Part shown: positions 7,524 through 16,343 of the stretch, one piece after another | Numbering within the stretch: the first letter of the stretch is position 1 | How the letters are laid out: the number at the start of each line of letters is the position of its first letter | NCBI GenBank assembly: GCA_021323755.1 | Contig: JAJPKJ010000073.1 | Span: forward strand, 1 to 53,463 | Direction of reading: 5' to 3' | From: Chitinophagales bacterium | GTDB lineage: Bacteria; Bacteroidota; Bacteroidia; Chitinophagales; Chitinophagaceae | DNA: 53,463 bases | Notes under the pieces: model-generated | The model's database searches: none | What the model saw: only the letters and a program-made list of their open reading frames with translations | Told to the model about the DNA's origin: nothing | Made by a program: the position numbers and the translations under genes

Positions 7524-8822
7524 ATGAGAGACTATAATCGCCGTTCTTTTCTCAACACATTTGGTACATTATCAGCTTCGGCATTTCTTAGTTCACTGAC
7601 ACAACCTGCATGGAGCCGTAATCTGCAAAAAACAATAATGAGCGCAGAAAACCGGTCCGCGCAAGAGCTCGCGGGCGATGAAGATTTTTGGTATTATGTG
7701 CAGGAATCTTTCACCGTTTCTCCGAATCTTATTTACCTCAACAACGGAGGCGTTTCTCCCTCGCCAAAGATTGTCCAGGATGCGATGAAAAAATATTTTG
7801 ATCTTTCCAATGAAGGTCCGAGTTATTATATGTGGAGAATCCTTGATCAGGGGCGCGAACCACTGCGGCAGAATTTAGCGAAGCTTGCAGGCTGCTCCAA
7901 CGAAGAAATTGCCATGCAAAGAAATGCATCAGAAGCACTGGAGACAGTGATTTTTGGTCTGGACCTAAAAGCAGGAGATGAAGTGGTGCTGACCAAACAG
8001 GATTACCCCAACATGATCAACGCATGGAAACAACGCGAACTGCGCGATGGAATAAAATTGGTCTGGCTGAATTTGGAATTACCCAGTGAAGACAACGATT
8101 ATCTCGCCAATCAATACATCAACGCCTTTAACTCAAAAACAAAGATTGTTCATATTACGCACATCATAAACTGGAACGGACAAATAATGCCGGTGCGAAA
8201 AATTGCCGATGCCGCGCATCAGCGCGGAATTGAAGTGCTCGTTGACGGCGCGCATAGCTTCGCCCATTTTCAATTTACCATTCCTGACCTGGGCTGCGAT
8301 TATTTTGGAACGAGTCTTCACAAATGGCTTGCAGCCTGCATTGGCACCGGTTTGCTTTTTGTAAAGAAAGAAAAAATAAAAAATTTGTATCCCTTGTTTG
8401 CCGGCGGCGAACCCAAAAGTGATAACATACGCAAGTTTGAGAATCTCGGAACAAGACCGTTTTTTATCGAAGAGGCAACGGGAAAGGCCATTGAATTCTT
8501 CGACATGATCGGACCGGAAAGAAAAGAAAAACGATTGTTTTATCTGAAGAATTACTGGATGAGTAAAGTGAAAGATATCCCGAAAGTGAAAATCGGAACA
8601 TCGTTAAAACCAGGATTTAGCTGCGCCATCGGAATCGTTAATGTTGAAGGTAAAAAGCCGGGCGAACTCGATTCATTTTTGTTTGATAAATACAAGATTC
8701 ATGCGGTCGGGATTGAATGGGAAAATATTCACGGAGTGCGTGTGACTCCAAATGTTTATACAACAACAAAAAACCTGGACCTGCTGGTGGAAGCGATTGA
8801 AAAATTTGCAAAACAAGGATAA
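7524..8822 (+). CDS. Tat-exported PLP enzyme, class V aminotransferase / isopenicillin N epimerase-like
   Basis: The protein has 432 residues with an N-terminal twin-arginine signal (NRRSFL at 5-10, then a hydrophobic run to about 25), so it should be exported folded with its cofactor. The class V fold shows NNGGVSPSP near 73-81, the PLP-binding DGAH at 241-244 and the Schiff-base lysine in SLHKWL (K267). Relatives include isopenicillin N epimerases, cysteine desulfurases and kynureninases. The SLHKW context fits the epimerase-like subgroup. A secreted PLP enzyme is unusual; the substrate is unknown. It starts 181 bases from the divergent cphA and is followed 74 bases later by an amino acid permease. 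Confidence 0.8.
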   Translation: MRDYNRRSFLNTFGTLSASAFLSSLTQPAWSRNLQKTIMSAENRSAQELAGDEDFWYYVQESFTVSPNLIYLNNGGVSPSPKIVQDAMKKYFDLSNEGPSYYMWRILDQGREPLRQNLAKLAGCSNEEIAMQRNASEALETVIFGLDLKAGDEVVLTKQDYPNMINAWKQRELRDGIKLVWLNLELPSEDNDYLANQYINAFNSKTKIVHITHIINWNGQIMPVRKIADAAHQRGIEVLVDGAHSFAHFQFTIPDLGCDYFGTSLHKWLAACIGTGLLFVKKEKIKNLYPLFAGGEPKSDNIRKFENLGTRPFFIEEATGKAIEFFDMIGPERKEKRLFYLKNYWMSKVKDIPKVKIGTSLKPGFSCAIGIVNVEGKKPGELDSFLFDKYKIHAVGIEWENIHGVRVTPNVYTTTKNLDLLVEAIEKFAKQG

Positions 8823-8896
8823 AGTACGATATATAAACTACGATTTGTTTACTGCTCGCCGTTTGCTGTTTACTGAAAAATAAATCAATAATCAAT

Positions 8897-10210
8897 TTGT
8901 CTCAGTCTCTCAGTCGAAAAATAACCCTCCTTCAGGCTACGGCCATCAACATGATCGATATGGTGGGTATCGGTCCGTTCGTCGTCTTATACCTGGTCAT
9001 TCAAATCTCAAAAGGGCCCGGTTTTTTGTATGCGTGGTTTGTCGGCGCATTTTTATCTTTTGCTGACGCATTGATATGGAGCGAGCTTGGTGCTGCCTAT
9101 CCATTAGCCGGAGGCAGTTATAATTTTTTGAAAGTGGCATACGGCGAACATAAATGGGGTAAATTATTTTCTTTCTTGTACGTGTGGCAAACCCTGATAC
9201 AGGCCCCGCTGGTAATGGCTTCTGCAGCAATTGGATTTTCGGAATACCTAAGTTTTTTTGTTCCCCTTAGTTCTTTTGAAGAAAAAGCGATTTCCGGAGC
9301 CGTCATCGTTTTTGTGATTATTTTATTATATCGAAAAATTGAACAGATCGGAAAGCTGAGTATTGTTTTGTGGATAGGCATCATCGTTATATTTACCTGG
9401 ATCATTGCCGGTGGCATTGCACACGGAAAGATATTGGAACCACTCAAGCATATTAATGATAACATTGCACTGAACCAACTATTCTTTGTCGCACTGGGAC
9501 AAGCATCCGTAAAGACCATTTATTCTTTTCTCGGATATTATAATGTCTGTCACCTTGGAGGAGAAATAATAAATCCCCAAAAAAATATTCCACGCAGCAT
9601 GCTCATCTCTGTTTTTGGCATCACCATACTTTATCTATTGATGAATATGAGCGTGACCAGCGTAATCCCCTGGCAGGATGCGATGAAAAATAAATTTGTG
9701 GTGAGTGAATTCATCAGAAATATTTCGGGCGGCAAAGCAGCAGGCATTGCAACAGGAGTGATCTTATTTGTAGCTTTCGCCTCTTTATTCTCTTCAACAC
9801 TGGGCTACAGCCGCGTTCCTTATGCTGCTGCAAAAGATGGCGCATTCTTCCCGGAATTTGCCAAACTGCATCCGACAAAAAATTTCCCTTATGTCTCACT
9901 ACTCTTTTTGGGCGCCATTGCTTTCTTGTTCAGTTTATTATTTAAAATGAAATATGCCATTGACGGCATTTTAGCCATGCGAATTTTGCTTCAGTTTGTT
10001 GCGCAGGCAATTGGCGTTGTGCTATTGCGAAAAAAATATGGATCTAAAGATCTTCCTTTCAAAATGTGGCTTTATCCCTTGCCGGTGATCGTTTCCATCA
10101 GCATGTGGATTTGGATTTTCCTTTCTACAGGGTTTGCTTCCATATTTGCATTGGTATTTATTTCTGTAGGAGTCATTATTTTTTATTTCGCAAAGAGGTT
10201 TCGGAACTGA
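8897..10210 (+). CDS. APC-superfamily amino acid permease
   Basis: A 437-residue integral membrane protein with about 12 hydrophobic segments. The first helix contains the glycine-rich MVGIGPF motif, the substrate-binding unwound helix of APC transporters, and LGAAYPLAGGSYNF follows as in helix 2. It should import or exchange amino acids or polyamines across the inner membrane. A TTG at 8897 is the only start that keeps the whole first helix; the next in-frame Met (IDM) would cut into it. Placement between a PLP enzyme and the cyanophycin genes suggests an amino acid substrate, but the sequence does not show which. Confidence 0.85.
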   Translation: MSQSLSRKITLLQATAINMIDMVGIGPFVVLYLVIQISKGPGFLYAWFVGAFLSFADALIWSELGAAYPLAGGSYNFLKVAYGEHKWGKLFSFLYVWQTLIQAPLVMASAAIGFSEYLSFFVPLSSFEEKAISGAVIVFVIILLYRKIEQIGKLSIVLWIGIIVIFTWIIAGGIAHGKILEPLKHINDNIALNQLFFVALGQASVKTIYSFLGYYNVCHLGGEIINPQKNIPRSMLISVFGITILYLLMNMSVTSVIPWQDAMKNKFVVSEFIRNISGGKAAGIATGVILFVAFASLFSSTLGYSRVPYAAAKDGAFFPEFAKLHPTKNFPYVSLLFLGAIAFLFSLLFKMKYAIDGILAMRILLQFVAQAIGVVLLRKKYGSKDLPFKMWLYPLPVIVSISMWIWIFLSTGFASIFALVFISVGVIIFYFAKRFRN

Positions 10211-10283
10211 GGAATTATTTTACCGGTTAAATTAACAGAACAGGATAAATTCGTATTCAAATTCATCAATAAAAAATAGTGTT

Positions 10284-10997
10284 ATGAACGACATCAATAA
10301 TAAAGTTGCCTATATAACCGGAGGCTCCAAAGGAATAGGACTAGGTATTGCTCAGGTCCTGATCAACAATGGGATGAGAGTGGCCATCACCAGCCGCAGT
10401 TTGCAGTCTGCAAAGAAAGCCGCTGAATCATTAAGCAAAGATCCTTCCAGAATACTGGCTCTGGCATCAGACGTCAGTTCCCTCGAATCTGAAATAAGAT
10501 CCGTTGAATCTGTTATCAGTCATTTTGGACAGCTGGATGTGCTTGTGGCTAATGCGGGGGTTGGTCATCTTGCCTCCATTGAAAATCTATCTGCAGCGCA
10601 ATGGAAAGAAACCATGGATACCAATCTTACCGGAGTTTTTAATAGTGTAAAAGCAAGTATTAATGCGCTGAAAGAATCAAAGGGATATATAATTACCATT
10701 GCCAGCCTTGCGGGCGCTAATTTTTTCGCAAATGGTTCTGCGTATAATGCCAGTAAATTCGGATTGGTTGGATTCAGCCAGGCGATCATGCTCGACCTGC
10801 GGCAGTATGGAATTAAGGTCACTACCATTATGCCCGGATCTGTGGCCACCAATTTTAATAATCACACAGTAACGGAGATGGATACCTGGAAAATACAACC
10901 GGAAGATATCGGTCAGATCGTTGCTGATCTCTTAAAAATGCCTCCACGAACATTACCGAGTAAAATAGAAGTGAGACCCTCAATACCGGGAAAATAA
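10284..10997 (+). CDS. Short-chain dehydrogenase/reductase
   Basis: A classical SDR of 237 residues. The nucleotide-binding motif TGGSKGIG is at 12-19, NAG at 90-92, and the catalytic triad is S141, Y154 and K158 (YNASK). The D63 region (ASDV) fits a cofactor-binding loop. The family reduces carbonyls or oxidises alcohols with NAD(P)H; the substrate is not predictable. The C-terminal pattern IQPEDIG and RTLPSKIEVRP is common in 3-oxoacyl-ACP-reductase-like SDRs. It ends 25 bases before a bidirectional terminator. Confidence 0.9.
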   Translation: MNDINNKVAYITGGSKGIGLGIAQVLINNGMRVAITSRSLQSAKKAAESLSKDPSRILALASDVSSLESEIRSVESVISHFGQLDVLVANAGVGHLASIENLSAAQWKETMDTNLTGVFNSVKASINALKESKGYIITIASLAGANFFANGSAYNASKFGLVGFSQAIMLDLRQYGIKVTTIMPGSVATNFNNHTVTEMDTWKIQPEDIGQIVADLLKMPPRTLPSKIEVRPSIPGK

Positions 10998-11021
10998 TTC
11001 AGCAAACAGGGATGAAAATAA

Positions 11022-11054
11022 AAAAGTGAGCCGTATCGACGCTCACTTTTTTTT
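11022..11054. terminator. Bidirectional terminator between convergent genes
   Basis: AAAAGTGAGC (11022-11031) pairs with GCTCACTTTT (11041-11050), with T-runs on both strands. It serves the SDR gene and the convergent lipoprotein gene. Confidence 0.85.
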
Positions 11055-11068
11055 AATGGTTCGGATAA

Positions 11069-11854
11069 TTATTGTTTTGTTATGGTCAATGGTGATATTA
11101 TTATCCCGGAAGTATAATTCCAAATGAAAGTGCATTCAGTATCTGTCACAGTTAATGTGCCCTGATAAATTGCATTATTAAGGGTAAGCGTAAAATTATG
11201 AACACCGTTGGTCAATCCCGCAAGCGATAGCGTGCCTGCTGCCGGTGTAGGGGTGCTTGTAGAATTATTGCATGGCGATTCTGTGACCTCGCCAAATCCA
11301 AAAATATATGTGCCATCCGCACTATCCGTTATCTGCGGAAAGCCGAGTGTTGGATAATAATTCCCATAGGTTTGTAAGGTATGGGCCAATAATACCAGAC
11401 CGGTATCAGAATAGGAAATGGGCGTTAAAAATATTTGGTCATTATTCGCTATAGGAACCTGCTCCAATGCATCACAATGCGCCCATTGTCCGGATGAATC
11501 GTTGTAAATGCTGTCGGTGACAACAACCCCGGAAGAACTGCTGTCGTATGGCACAGGCGCAACTGAATCTGTAAAATAATTTGCGGTAATCGTATATGAG
11601 CCTGCATTTGAAAACAATATCACCGATTTATTTCCAGAAGCATTTACCCAGGTGCCCGCAGAGGAAGGGTTGACCGTCCATTTAACAAATCCGCCCGAAA
11701 CATTTGAAGTAACAACAAGTGGCTGCCCTTTTTTTACGGTAGCATTTGATAAGGTCAAGCCTGATTTACTTGTTGTACTGTTATTTTTGTTGCATGATGC
11801 AATAAAAATGATCATGGTTGAAATCAAAACGCATACACTGATTATCTTTTTCAT
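11069..11854 (-). CDS. Lipoprotein with Ig-like region, function unknown
   Basis: 261 residues starting with a lipoprotein signal: a basic start, a hydrophobic run and the lipobox IASC with C21 as the lipidated residue. Residues 33-110 read like a bacterial Ig-like fold (TVKKGQPLVVTSNVSGGFVKWTV and TITANYF), typical of Bacteroidota surface lipoproteins. The second half has PTPAAGTLSLAGLTNGVHNFTLTL and looks beta-rich. No enzyme motif is seen. It probably sits in the periplasm or on the outer membrane. It stands alone between a terminator and a non-coding stretch. Confidence 0.7.
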   Translation of the reverse strand: MKKIISVCVLISTMIIFIASCNKNNSTTSKSGLTLSNATVKKGQPLVVTSNVSGGFVKWTVNPSSAGTWVNASGNKSVILFSNAGSYTITANYFTDSVAPVPYDSSSSGVVVTDSIYNDSSGQWAHCDALEQVPIANNDQIFLTPISYSDTGLVLLAHTLQTYGNYYPTLGFPQITDSADGTYIFGFGEVTESPCNNSTSTPTPAAGTLSLAGLTNGVHNFTLTLNNAIYQGTLTVTDTECTFIWNYTSGIIISPLTITKQ

Positions 11855-12282
11855 AAAGTTTCTTGTTTCATATTGTTAATCTCTGACATTGATACATCAC
11901 CAAGCGTTGCACCGACTATTGGCAAATTTCAAGAATTTTGAAACAAATAATAATACGTTAACAAAAGAATGGCTTTCTTATTAAGCGATGAGCCGAATTT
12001 CTATTCAGGATTTTCATTTCAATCCGATTGCCGGAATGAGTAGCCAGTATTCGAACTTCAGTTTTATAATTTGAAGAAAATACAAGATATCCGCAATAAA
12101 AATTATTGTATTTTACCATCTGCTTATCGATAACAATTTTAAATATTGTATTAGTGCTATGAAAATTGAATGTGGCAAATTTTAATTTTTGATTTTGAAT
12201 AATTATATTTTTTGTACCAGGATATCTATTGTCATAAATCAGATTGTTGATGACAATTGAACCTGAGCGCTTCATAATTATT
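11855..12282. other. Intergenic stretch with one doubtful small minus-strand ORF
   Basis: No gene is supported with confidence. A minus-strand frame at 11958-12272 (about 104 residues from an internal Met, starting MKRSGSIVIN) is open and polar, but it has no recognisable domain. Its start would be only 10 bases from the divergent start at 12283, leaving no room for promoters. I treat it as unproven. Confidence 0.4.
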
Positions 12283-12666
12283 ATGACAAAACTGATCATT
12301 TGTATTGTTGCTTTTAGTTTGACTACAATTAATGTATGTGGACAAACCACCATTACGGTTGACTCTACAAAAATTTCCAAAGACACTGAAGTGAATTTCT
12401 ACAAAACGAGCATGCGAGGAATTGAAAGCAGCACCAAAGAAATTTTTTATGTAGATGAAAATATGCAAACATTGATCGCATTACAAAATGGACAAGTAAA
12501 ATGGAGAGCTGACATAATTAAGACCTGTGGTACACCATTTGTTGGAAATCCTTCAATCCGCTATCTTAAACTTGAACATGACAAAATATCTGTGGTGTAT
12601 GGAAAGCACGACTTTGCAAGCGTTGACATTACGACTGGCAAAATAACTTGTTTAGGTGCAGATTGA
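12283..12666 (+). CDS. Small secreted protein of unknown function
   Basis: From the ATG at 12283 the product has 127 residues with a clear signal peptide (MTKLIICIVAFSLTTINVCGQ). The remainder is rich in short beta-strands (TEVNFYKTSM, MQTLIALQNGQVKW, DKISVVYGKHDFASVDITTG), perhaps a small beta-sandwich or propeller-like blade. No family is recognised. An upstream extension to 12244 would bury the signal peptide and is not credible. Confidence 0.55.
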   Translation: MTKLIICIVAFSLTTINVCGQTTITVDSTKISKDTEVNFYKTSMRGIESSTKEIFYVDENMQTLIALQNGQVKWRADIIKTCGTPFVGNPSIRYLKLEHDKISVVYGKHDFASVDITTGKITCLGAD

Positions 12667-12785
12667 AATCCCCGGCGCTTTTAGAATATAGGTTGAATGA
12701 TGTGAAGTGTCTGATAGGAAAATAATTTGTTCGATCTTTGACCTTGCTATCCGTGTGACTTTTAAAATCACGCATATTTATCCGA

Positions 12786-13745
12786 ATGAAAAATAAAAAG
12801 CCTAAACGTTTCAGGAAATTTTACCTAATTGTACTGTCGCTTTTCGTTTTGATTAATATCATTGTAATTAATCAAGCATATCATCTCACTCATTTTTATG
12901 AGCATGGTACCGTGAAACCATTGTCAGAGCAAACAGCAGGTTTTTTTGGGAAAATAAAAGTGGCTTTGTTGGGGTTTAAGCTGGAAAAATTAAACGGCGC
13001 TACCCCTGATTCTGCATTTACGCACTTCAAGTTAAAAACAGACGACGAATTGATTTTAGATGCATGGCTTATCCGTGTTCCCAATGCGAAAGGTACCGTT
13101 GCTTTGTTTCATGGACACGGCGGTGAGAAATCATCAAATCTCTCGCAAAGTAATTTTTTTAATGAAATGGGTTACTCGACGCTCTTGGTCGATTTTCGTG
13201 CACACGGCCAAAGTCAGGGCAATACCTGTACGATTGGATACCGCGAAGCTAAAGATGTAAAGGCTGCTTTTGACTATTTAAAGAATAACGGAGAAAGAAC
13301 GATAATCCTTTATGGAATTTCTTTAGGCGCTGCGACCATTACAAAAGCCATTGCCGATTATGATTTAAATCCTCAGAAAATAATCCTGGAAATGCCTTTT
13401 GCTTCTTTACCGGCAACCGTTGAAGGCAAAATGAGAATGGCAGGTTTCCCTTCAGAGCCACTAGGTGGTCTGTTAACCTTTTGGGGAGGAGCTATCAATG
13501 GTTTTTGGGCATTTAACATAGAGCCAAAAGAGTATGTAAAAAAAATTAAATGCTCCGTTCTTTTGCAGTGGGGCAAAAAAGACAAAGGCGTCACCGAAAC
13601 TGAAATCCAAGAAATATATAAAAACATACCCTCTGCAAAAAAATTAGTGGTTTATGAAAAAAGCGGTCATGAAAATCTTTATGAAAATGAACCTGAAAAA
13701 TGGGAAGAAACGATAGAAGATTTTTTGACTGATAAAACAAAATAA
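12786..13745 (+). CDS. Membrane-anchored alpha/beta hydrolase
   Basis: 319 residues. An N-terminal membrane segment (about 10-31) is followed by an alpha/beta hydrolase fold: HGHGG oxyanion region at 109-113, nucleophile elbow GISLG with S179, a late Asp in WGKKDKGVTE and a His in KSGHENLYE. The architecture is like BEM46/YfhR serine hydrolases. It should act as an esterase or peptidase on the periplasmic face; the substrate is unknown. It lies 117 bases upstream of cyanophycinase in the same direction, and could be coincidentally placed. Confidence 0.85.
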   Translation: MKNKKPKRFRKFYLIVLSLFVLINIIVINQAYHLTHFYEHGTVKPLSEQTAGFFGKIKVALLGFKLEKLNGATPDSAFTHFKLKTDDELILDAWLIRVPNAKGTVALFHGHGGEKSSNLSQSNFFNEMGYSTLLVDFRAHGQSQGNTCTIGYREAKDVKAAFDYLKNNGERTIILYGISLGAATITKAIADYDLNPQKIILEMPFASLPATVEGKMRMAGFPSEPLGGLLTFWGGAINGFWAFNIEPKEYVKKIKCSVLLQWGKKDKGVTETEIQEIYKNIPSAKKLVVYEKSGHENLYENEPEKWEETIEDFLTDKTK

Positions 13746-13862
13746 AGTTTGGTGTGATGAAATTCAATAATTCCAATCAGCTGACTTCATAAATAATGCT
13801 CTTAAAACAATTCTTAATAGCTCATTTCCGTTATTTTTGTTTGATACTAAACATTAAATCGC

Positions 13863-14753
13863 ATGTCTTTACCTGTTGGAAAGTTGATTGCTATTGGCGG
13901 TGCGGAAGATAAGGGCTCTGATGAGAATGGGGATGTGCACAGAAGCAATCTCAATTTTTTTGAATTGGGAATCCTGCGCCGGATTGTTGAAGAAGCTGGT
14001 GGTCCGCTTTCACAGATAGAGGTCATTACTACAGCATCGACCATCCCTTACGAAGTGGGCAACAATTACCTCAATGCTTTTGGAAAGATCGGCTGCACCA
14101 ATATCGGCGTGATGCATATCCGCAACCGCGAAGATGCGATGAAAGAAGAATATCTCGAAAGAATACGTGTATGCAATGGTGTTATGTTCAGCGGCGGTAA
14201 CCAGTTACGGCTGAGTGCAACCTTCGGCGGCACCGATTTTTTAAAAACCCTGCATGATCGTTACCGCAGGGAAAGTTTTGTGATCGCGGGGACTTCTGCT
14301 GGTGCCATGGCCATGAGCAACACGATGATCTATGAAGGCAATGCAGCAAGGGCACATTTGAAAGGAGAGGTCAAGATCACGACCGGGTTGGGTTTTATTG
14401 ATACCGTCATCATCGATTCTCATTTTGAAAAACGCGGAAGGTTTAATCGTTTGGCGCAGGCAGTGGCCACAAATCCATCATGCATTGGTATCGGATTAAG
14501 CGAGGACACGGGCATGTTGCTCACCAATGGCAATCGTTTGGAAGCGATTGGCAGCGGTCTTATCATTATCATTGACGGGCATAATATTCTTCATTCCAAT
14601 ATCGCTGATATCCCCGACGGCAATCCCATCAGCATCGAAAACCTGAGGGTGCATTTTTGTGAAAAAGGAAATGGTTATGATATCGCAGAAAGAAAATTTT
14701 TGATGGAAGCCAAAGACGGAGCACTTATTCGCAAACAAGTTGATGTAGAATAG
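13863..14753 (+). CDS. cphB: Cyanophycinase (peptidase family S51)
   Basis: CphB hydrolyses cyanophycin to beta-Asp-Arg dipeptides. The 296-residue protein has GGAED near the start, FSGGNQ (109-114), the nucleophile elbow GTSAGA with S145, and DSHFEKRGR carrying the catalytic His region. These are the marks of cyanophycinase rather than the related dipeptidase E, and the length agrees. No signal peptide is seen, so it should act on intracellular granules. Together with cphA at 4670-7342 it completes synthesis and first-step breakdown; an isoaspartyl dipeptidase for the second step is not in this window. Confidence 0.93.
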   Translation: MSLPVGKLIAIGGAEDKGSDENGDVHRSNLNFFELGILRRIVEEAGGPLSQIEVITTASTIPYEVGNNYLNAFGKIGCTNIGVMHIRNREDAMKEEYLERIRVCNGVMFSGGNQLRLSATFGGTDFLKTLHDRYRRESFVIAGTSAGAMAMSNTMIYEGNAARAHLKGEVKITTGLGFIDTVIIDSHFEKRGRFNRLAQAVATNPSCIGIGLSEDTGMLLTNGNRLEAIGSGLIIIIDGHNILHSNIADIPDGNPISIENLRVHFCEKGNGYDIAERKFLMEAKDGALIRKQVDVE

Positions 14754-14827
14754 GGGAGACCTCAAGCACCAGAATGTGTAAGTTTGCGCAATTGTCATTC
14801 ACCATTCAGCACCGACCATTAACCATT

Positions 14828-16246
14828 ATGCAGCGCAGAAAATTTATTCATCAAAGTTCCTTGGCATCAGCAGGTTTTTTTGTCGCCAGATATCCATTGG
14901 GTTTTTCAAAAGATTTTCCGCTCGTCCGAATCCCTGAATCGCAGCGCAGGTTCAAAAGCCCCGTGATTGAAAAAACAATTGATGAAGTAAAAAACAATAT
15001 CGGCAATAAAGAAATTGCCTGGCTTTTTGAAAACTGTTTCCCCAATACATTAGACACCACTGTTGATTTTGATACTGTGGATGGCAAACCGGATACCTAT
15101 GTCATCACCGGCGATATCGATGCCATGTGGCTTCGCGATAGCAGCGCACAGGTCTTTCCTTATCTGCCATTTTGTAATGCGGATAAGGATCTGCGGCAGT
15201 TGATAAAAGGTGTTATCAATCGCCAGGTGAAATGTATTTTGCTTGATCCATACGCAAATGCTTTTTATAAAGATGCAAGCAAGATCAGTGAATGGAAGAA
15301 AACGGACATTACAGATATGAAAGCCGGTATACATGAACGTAAGTGGGAGATAGACAGTCTGTGTTATCCGATCCGCTTGAGTTATTTCTATTGGAAGATC
15401 ACCAGTGATGTTTCTGTTTTTGATGATGACTGGAAAGAGGCGATGCGATCAGTATTGAAAACCTTCAAAGAGCAGCAAAGATTGGAGAATGAGGGACCTT
15501 ATCACTTTGAAAGAACGACAAGTTGGGCCACCGACGGTGTTCCGCTGGGAGGCTATGGTTATCCCACAAAAAAAGTCGGATTGATTCATTCGATGTTTCG
15601 TCCGAGTGATGATGCGACCATATTTCCATTTTTAATTCCCTCGAATTGTTTTGCGATGGTTGCCCTGAACTATCTCAGCGAGATCGCAAAAGAGGTAATG
15701 AAGAATAATGAGATCTACAAGCAATCGCAAAGTCTATATTATGCGCTTGGAGAGGCGATCAGTAATTATGGGATCATAAATCATCCGCAATATGGAACGA
15801 TGTATGTGTATGAGACAAATGGCCTCGGTAGTCATAATTTAATGGATGATGCCAATGTGCCAAGCTTATTATCTCTTTCCTATTTACATTTTGCGGCGAG
15901 CACAGATCCTGTTTATCGGAATACGCGTCAATTTGTTTTATCAGCAGATAATCCATTTTTCTTTAGCGGCGCCGCTGGTGAAGGAACCGGCGGACCACAT
16001 GCGGGTAAAGATATGATCTGGCCGCTGAGCATTATCATGCGTGGATTAACCAGCATTGATGATAAAGAAATAAAAAGCTGTTTGAGCATGTTGCAGAGAA
16101 CACATGCCGGCACTGGTTTTATGCACGAGAGTTTTTTTAAGGACGACCCCACTAAATTTACGCGCAAATGGTTTGCCTGGGCAAATACCTTGTTTGGAGA
16201 ATTTGTGCTGAAGATCTATAGAGAAAAAAAGCACCTGCTGGGCTGA
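14828..16246 (+). CDS. Glycoside hydrolase family 125, exo-alpha-1,6-mannosidase type, Tat-exported
   Basis: 472 residues from the ATG at 14828, chosen because it puts a twin-arginine signal (QRRKFIHQ) at the very start; the frame is open back to 14774. The mature part shows IDAMWLRDSSAQVFPYLPF and, later, GGPHAGKDMIWPLS, GTGFMHESF and FAWANTLFGEFV, all typical of GH125. Family enzymes remove alpha-1,6-linked mannose from the non-reducing end of glycans using an acid/base pair of Asp and Glu in an (alpha/alpha)6 barrel. It follows cphB by 74 bases, so the two may be cotranscribed although no functional link is evident. Confidence 0.88.
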   Translation: MQRRKFIHQSSLASAGFFVARYPLGFSKDFPLVRIPESQRRFKSPVIEKTIDEVKNNIGNKEIAWLFENCFPNTLDTTVDFDTVDGKPDTYVITGDIDAMWLRDSSAQVFPYLPFCNADKDLRQLIKGVINRQVKCILLDPYANAFYKDASKISEWKKTDITDMKAGIHERKWEIDSLCYPIRLSYFYWKITSDVSVFDDDWKEAMRSVLKTFKEQQRLENEGPYHFERTTSWATDGVPLGGYGYPTKKVGLIHSMFRPSDDATIFPFLIPSNCFAMVALNYLSEIAKEVMKNNEIYKQSQSLYYALGEAISNYGIINHPQYGTMYVYETNGLGSHNLMDDANVPSLLSLSYLHFAASTDPVYRNTRQFVLSADNPFFFSGAAGEGTGGPHAGKDMIWPLSIIMRGLTSIDDKEIKSCLSMLQRTHAGTGFMHESFFKDDPTKFTRKWFAWANTLFGEFVLKIYREKKHLLG

Positions 16247-16343
16247 TCTTATTGCAGATCCCAGGATGAATCGATGGCAGATTTCTCCAGAATGCGATCC
16301 TGCCGGGATCCACTGTATCAAATTTGGCAGCGCATCATTTTTT

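Noticed and set aside
11958-12272. Possible minus-strand gene of about 104 codons
   Set aside because: No recognisable domain and its start would be 10 bases from the divergent gene start; kept only as a note.
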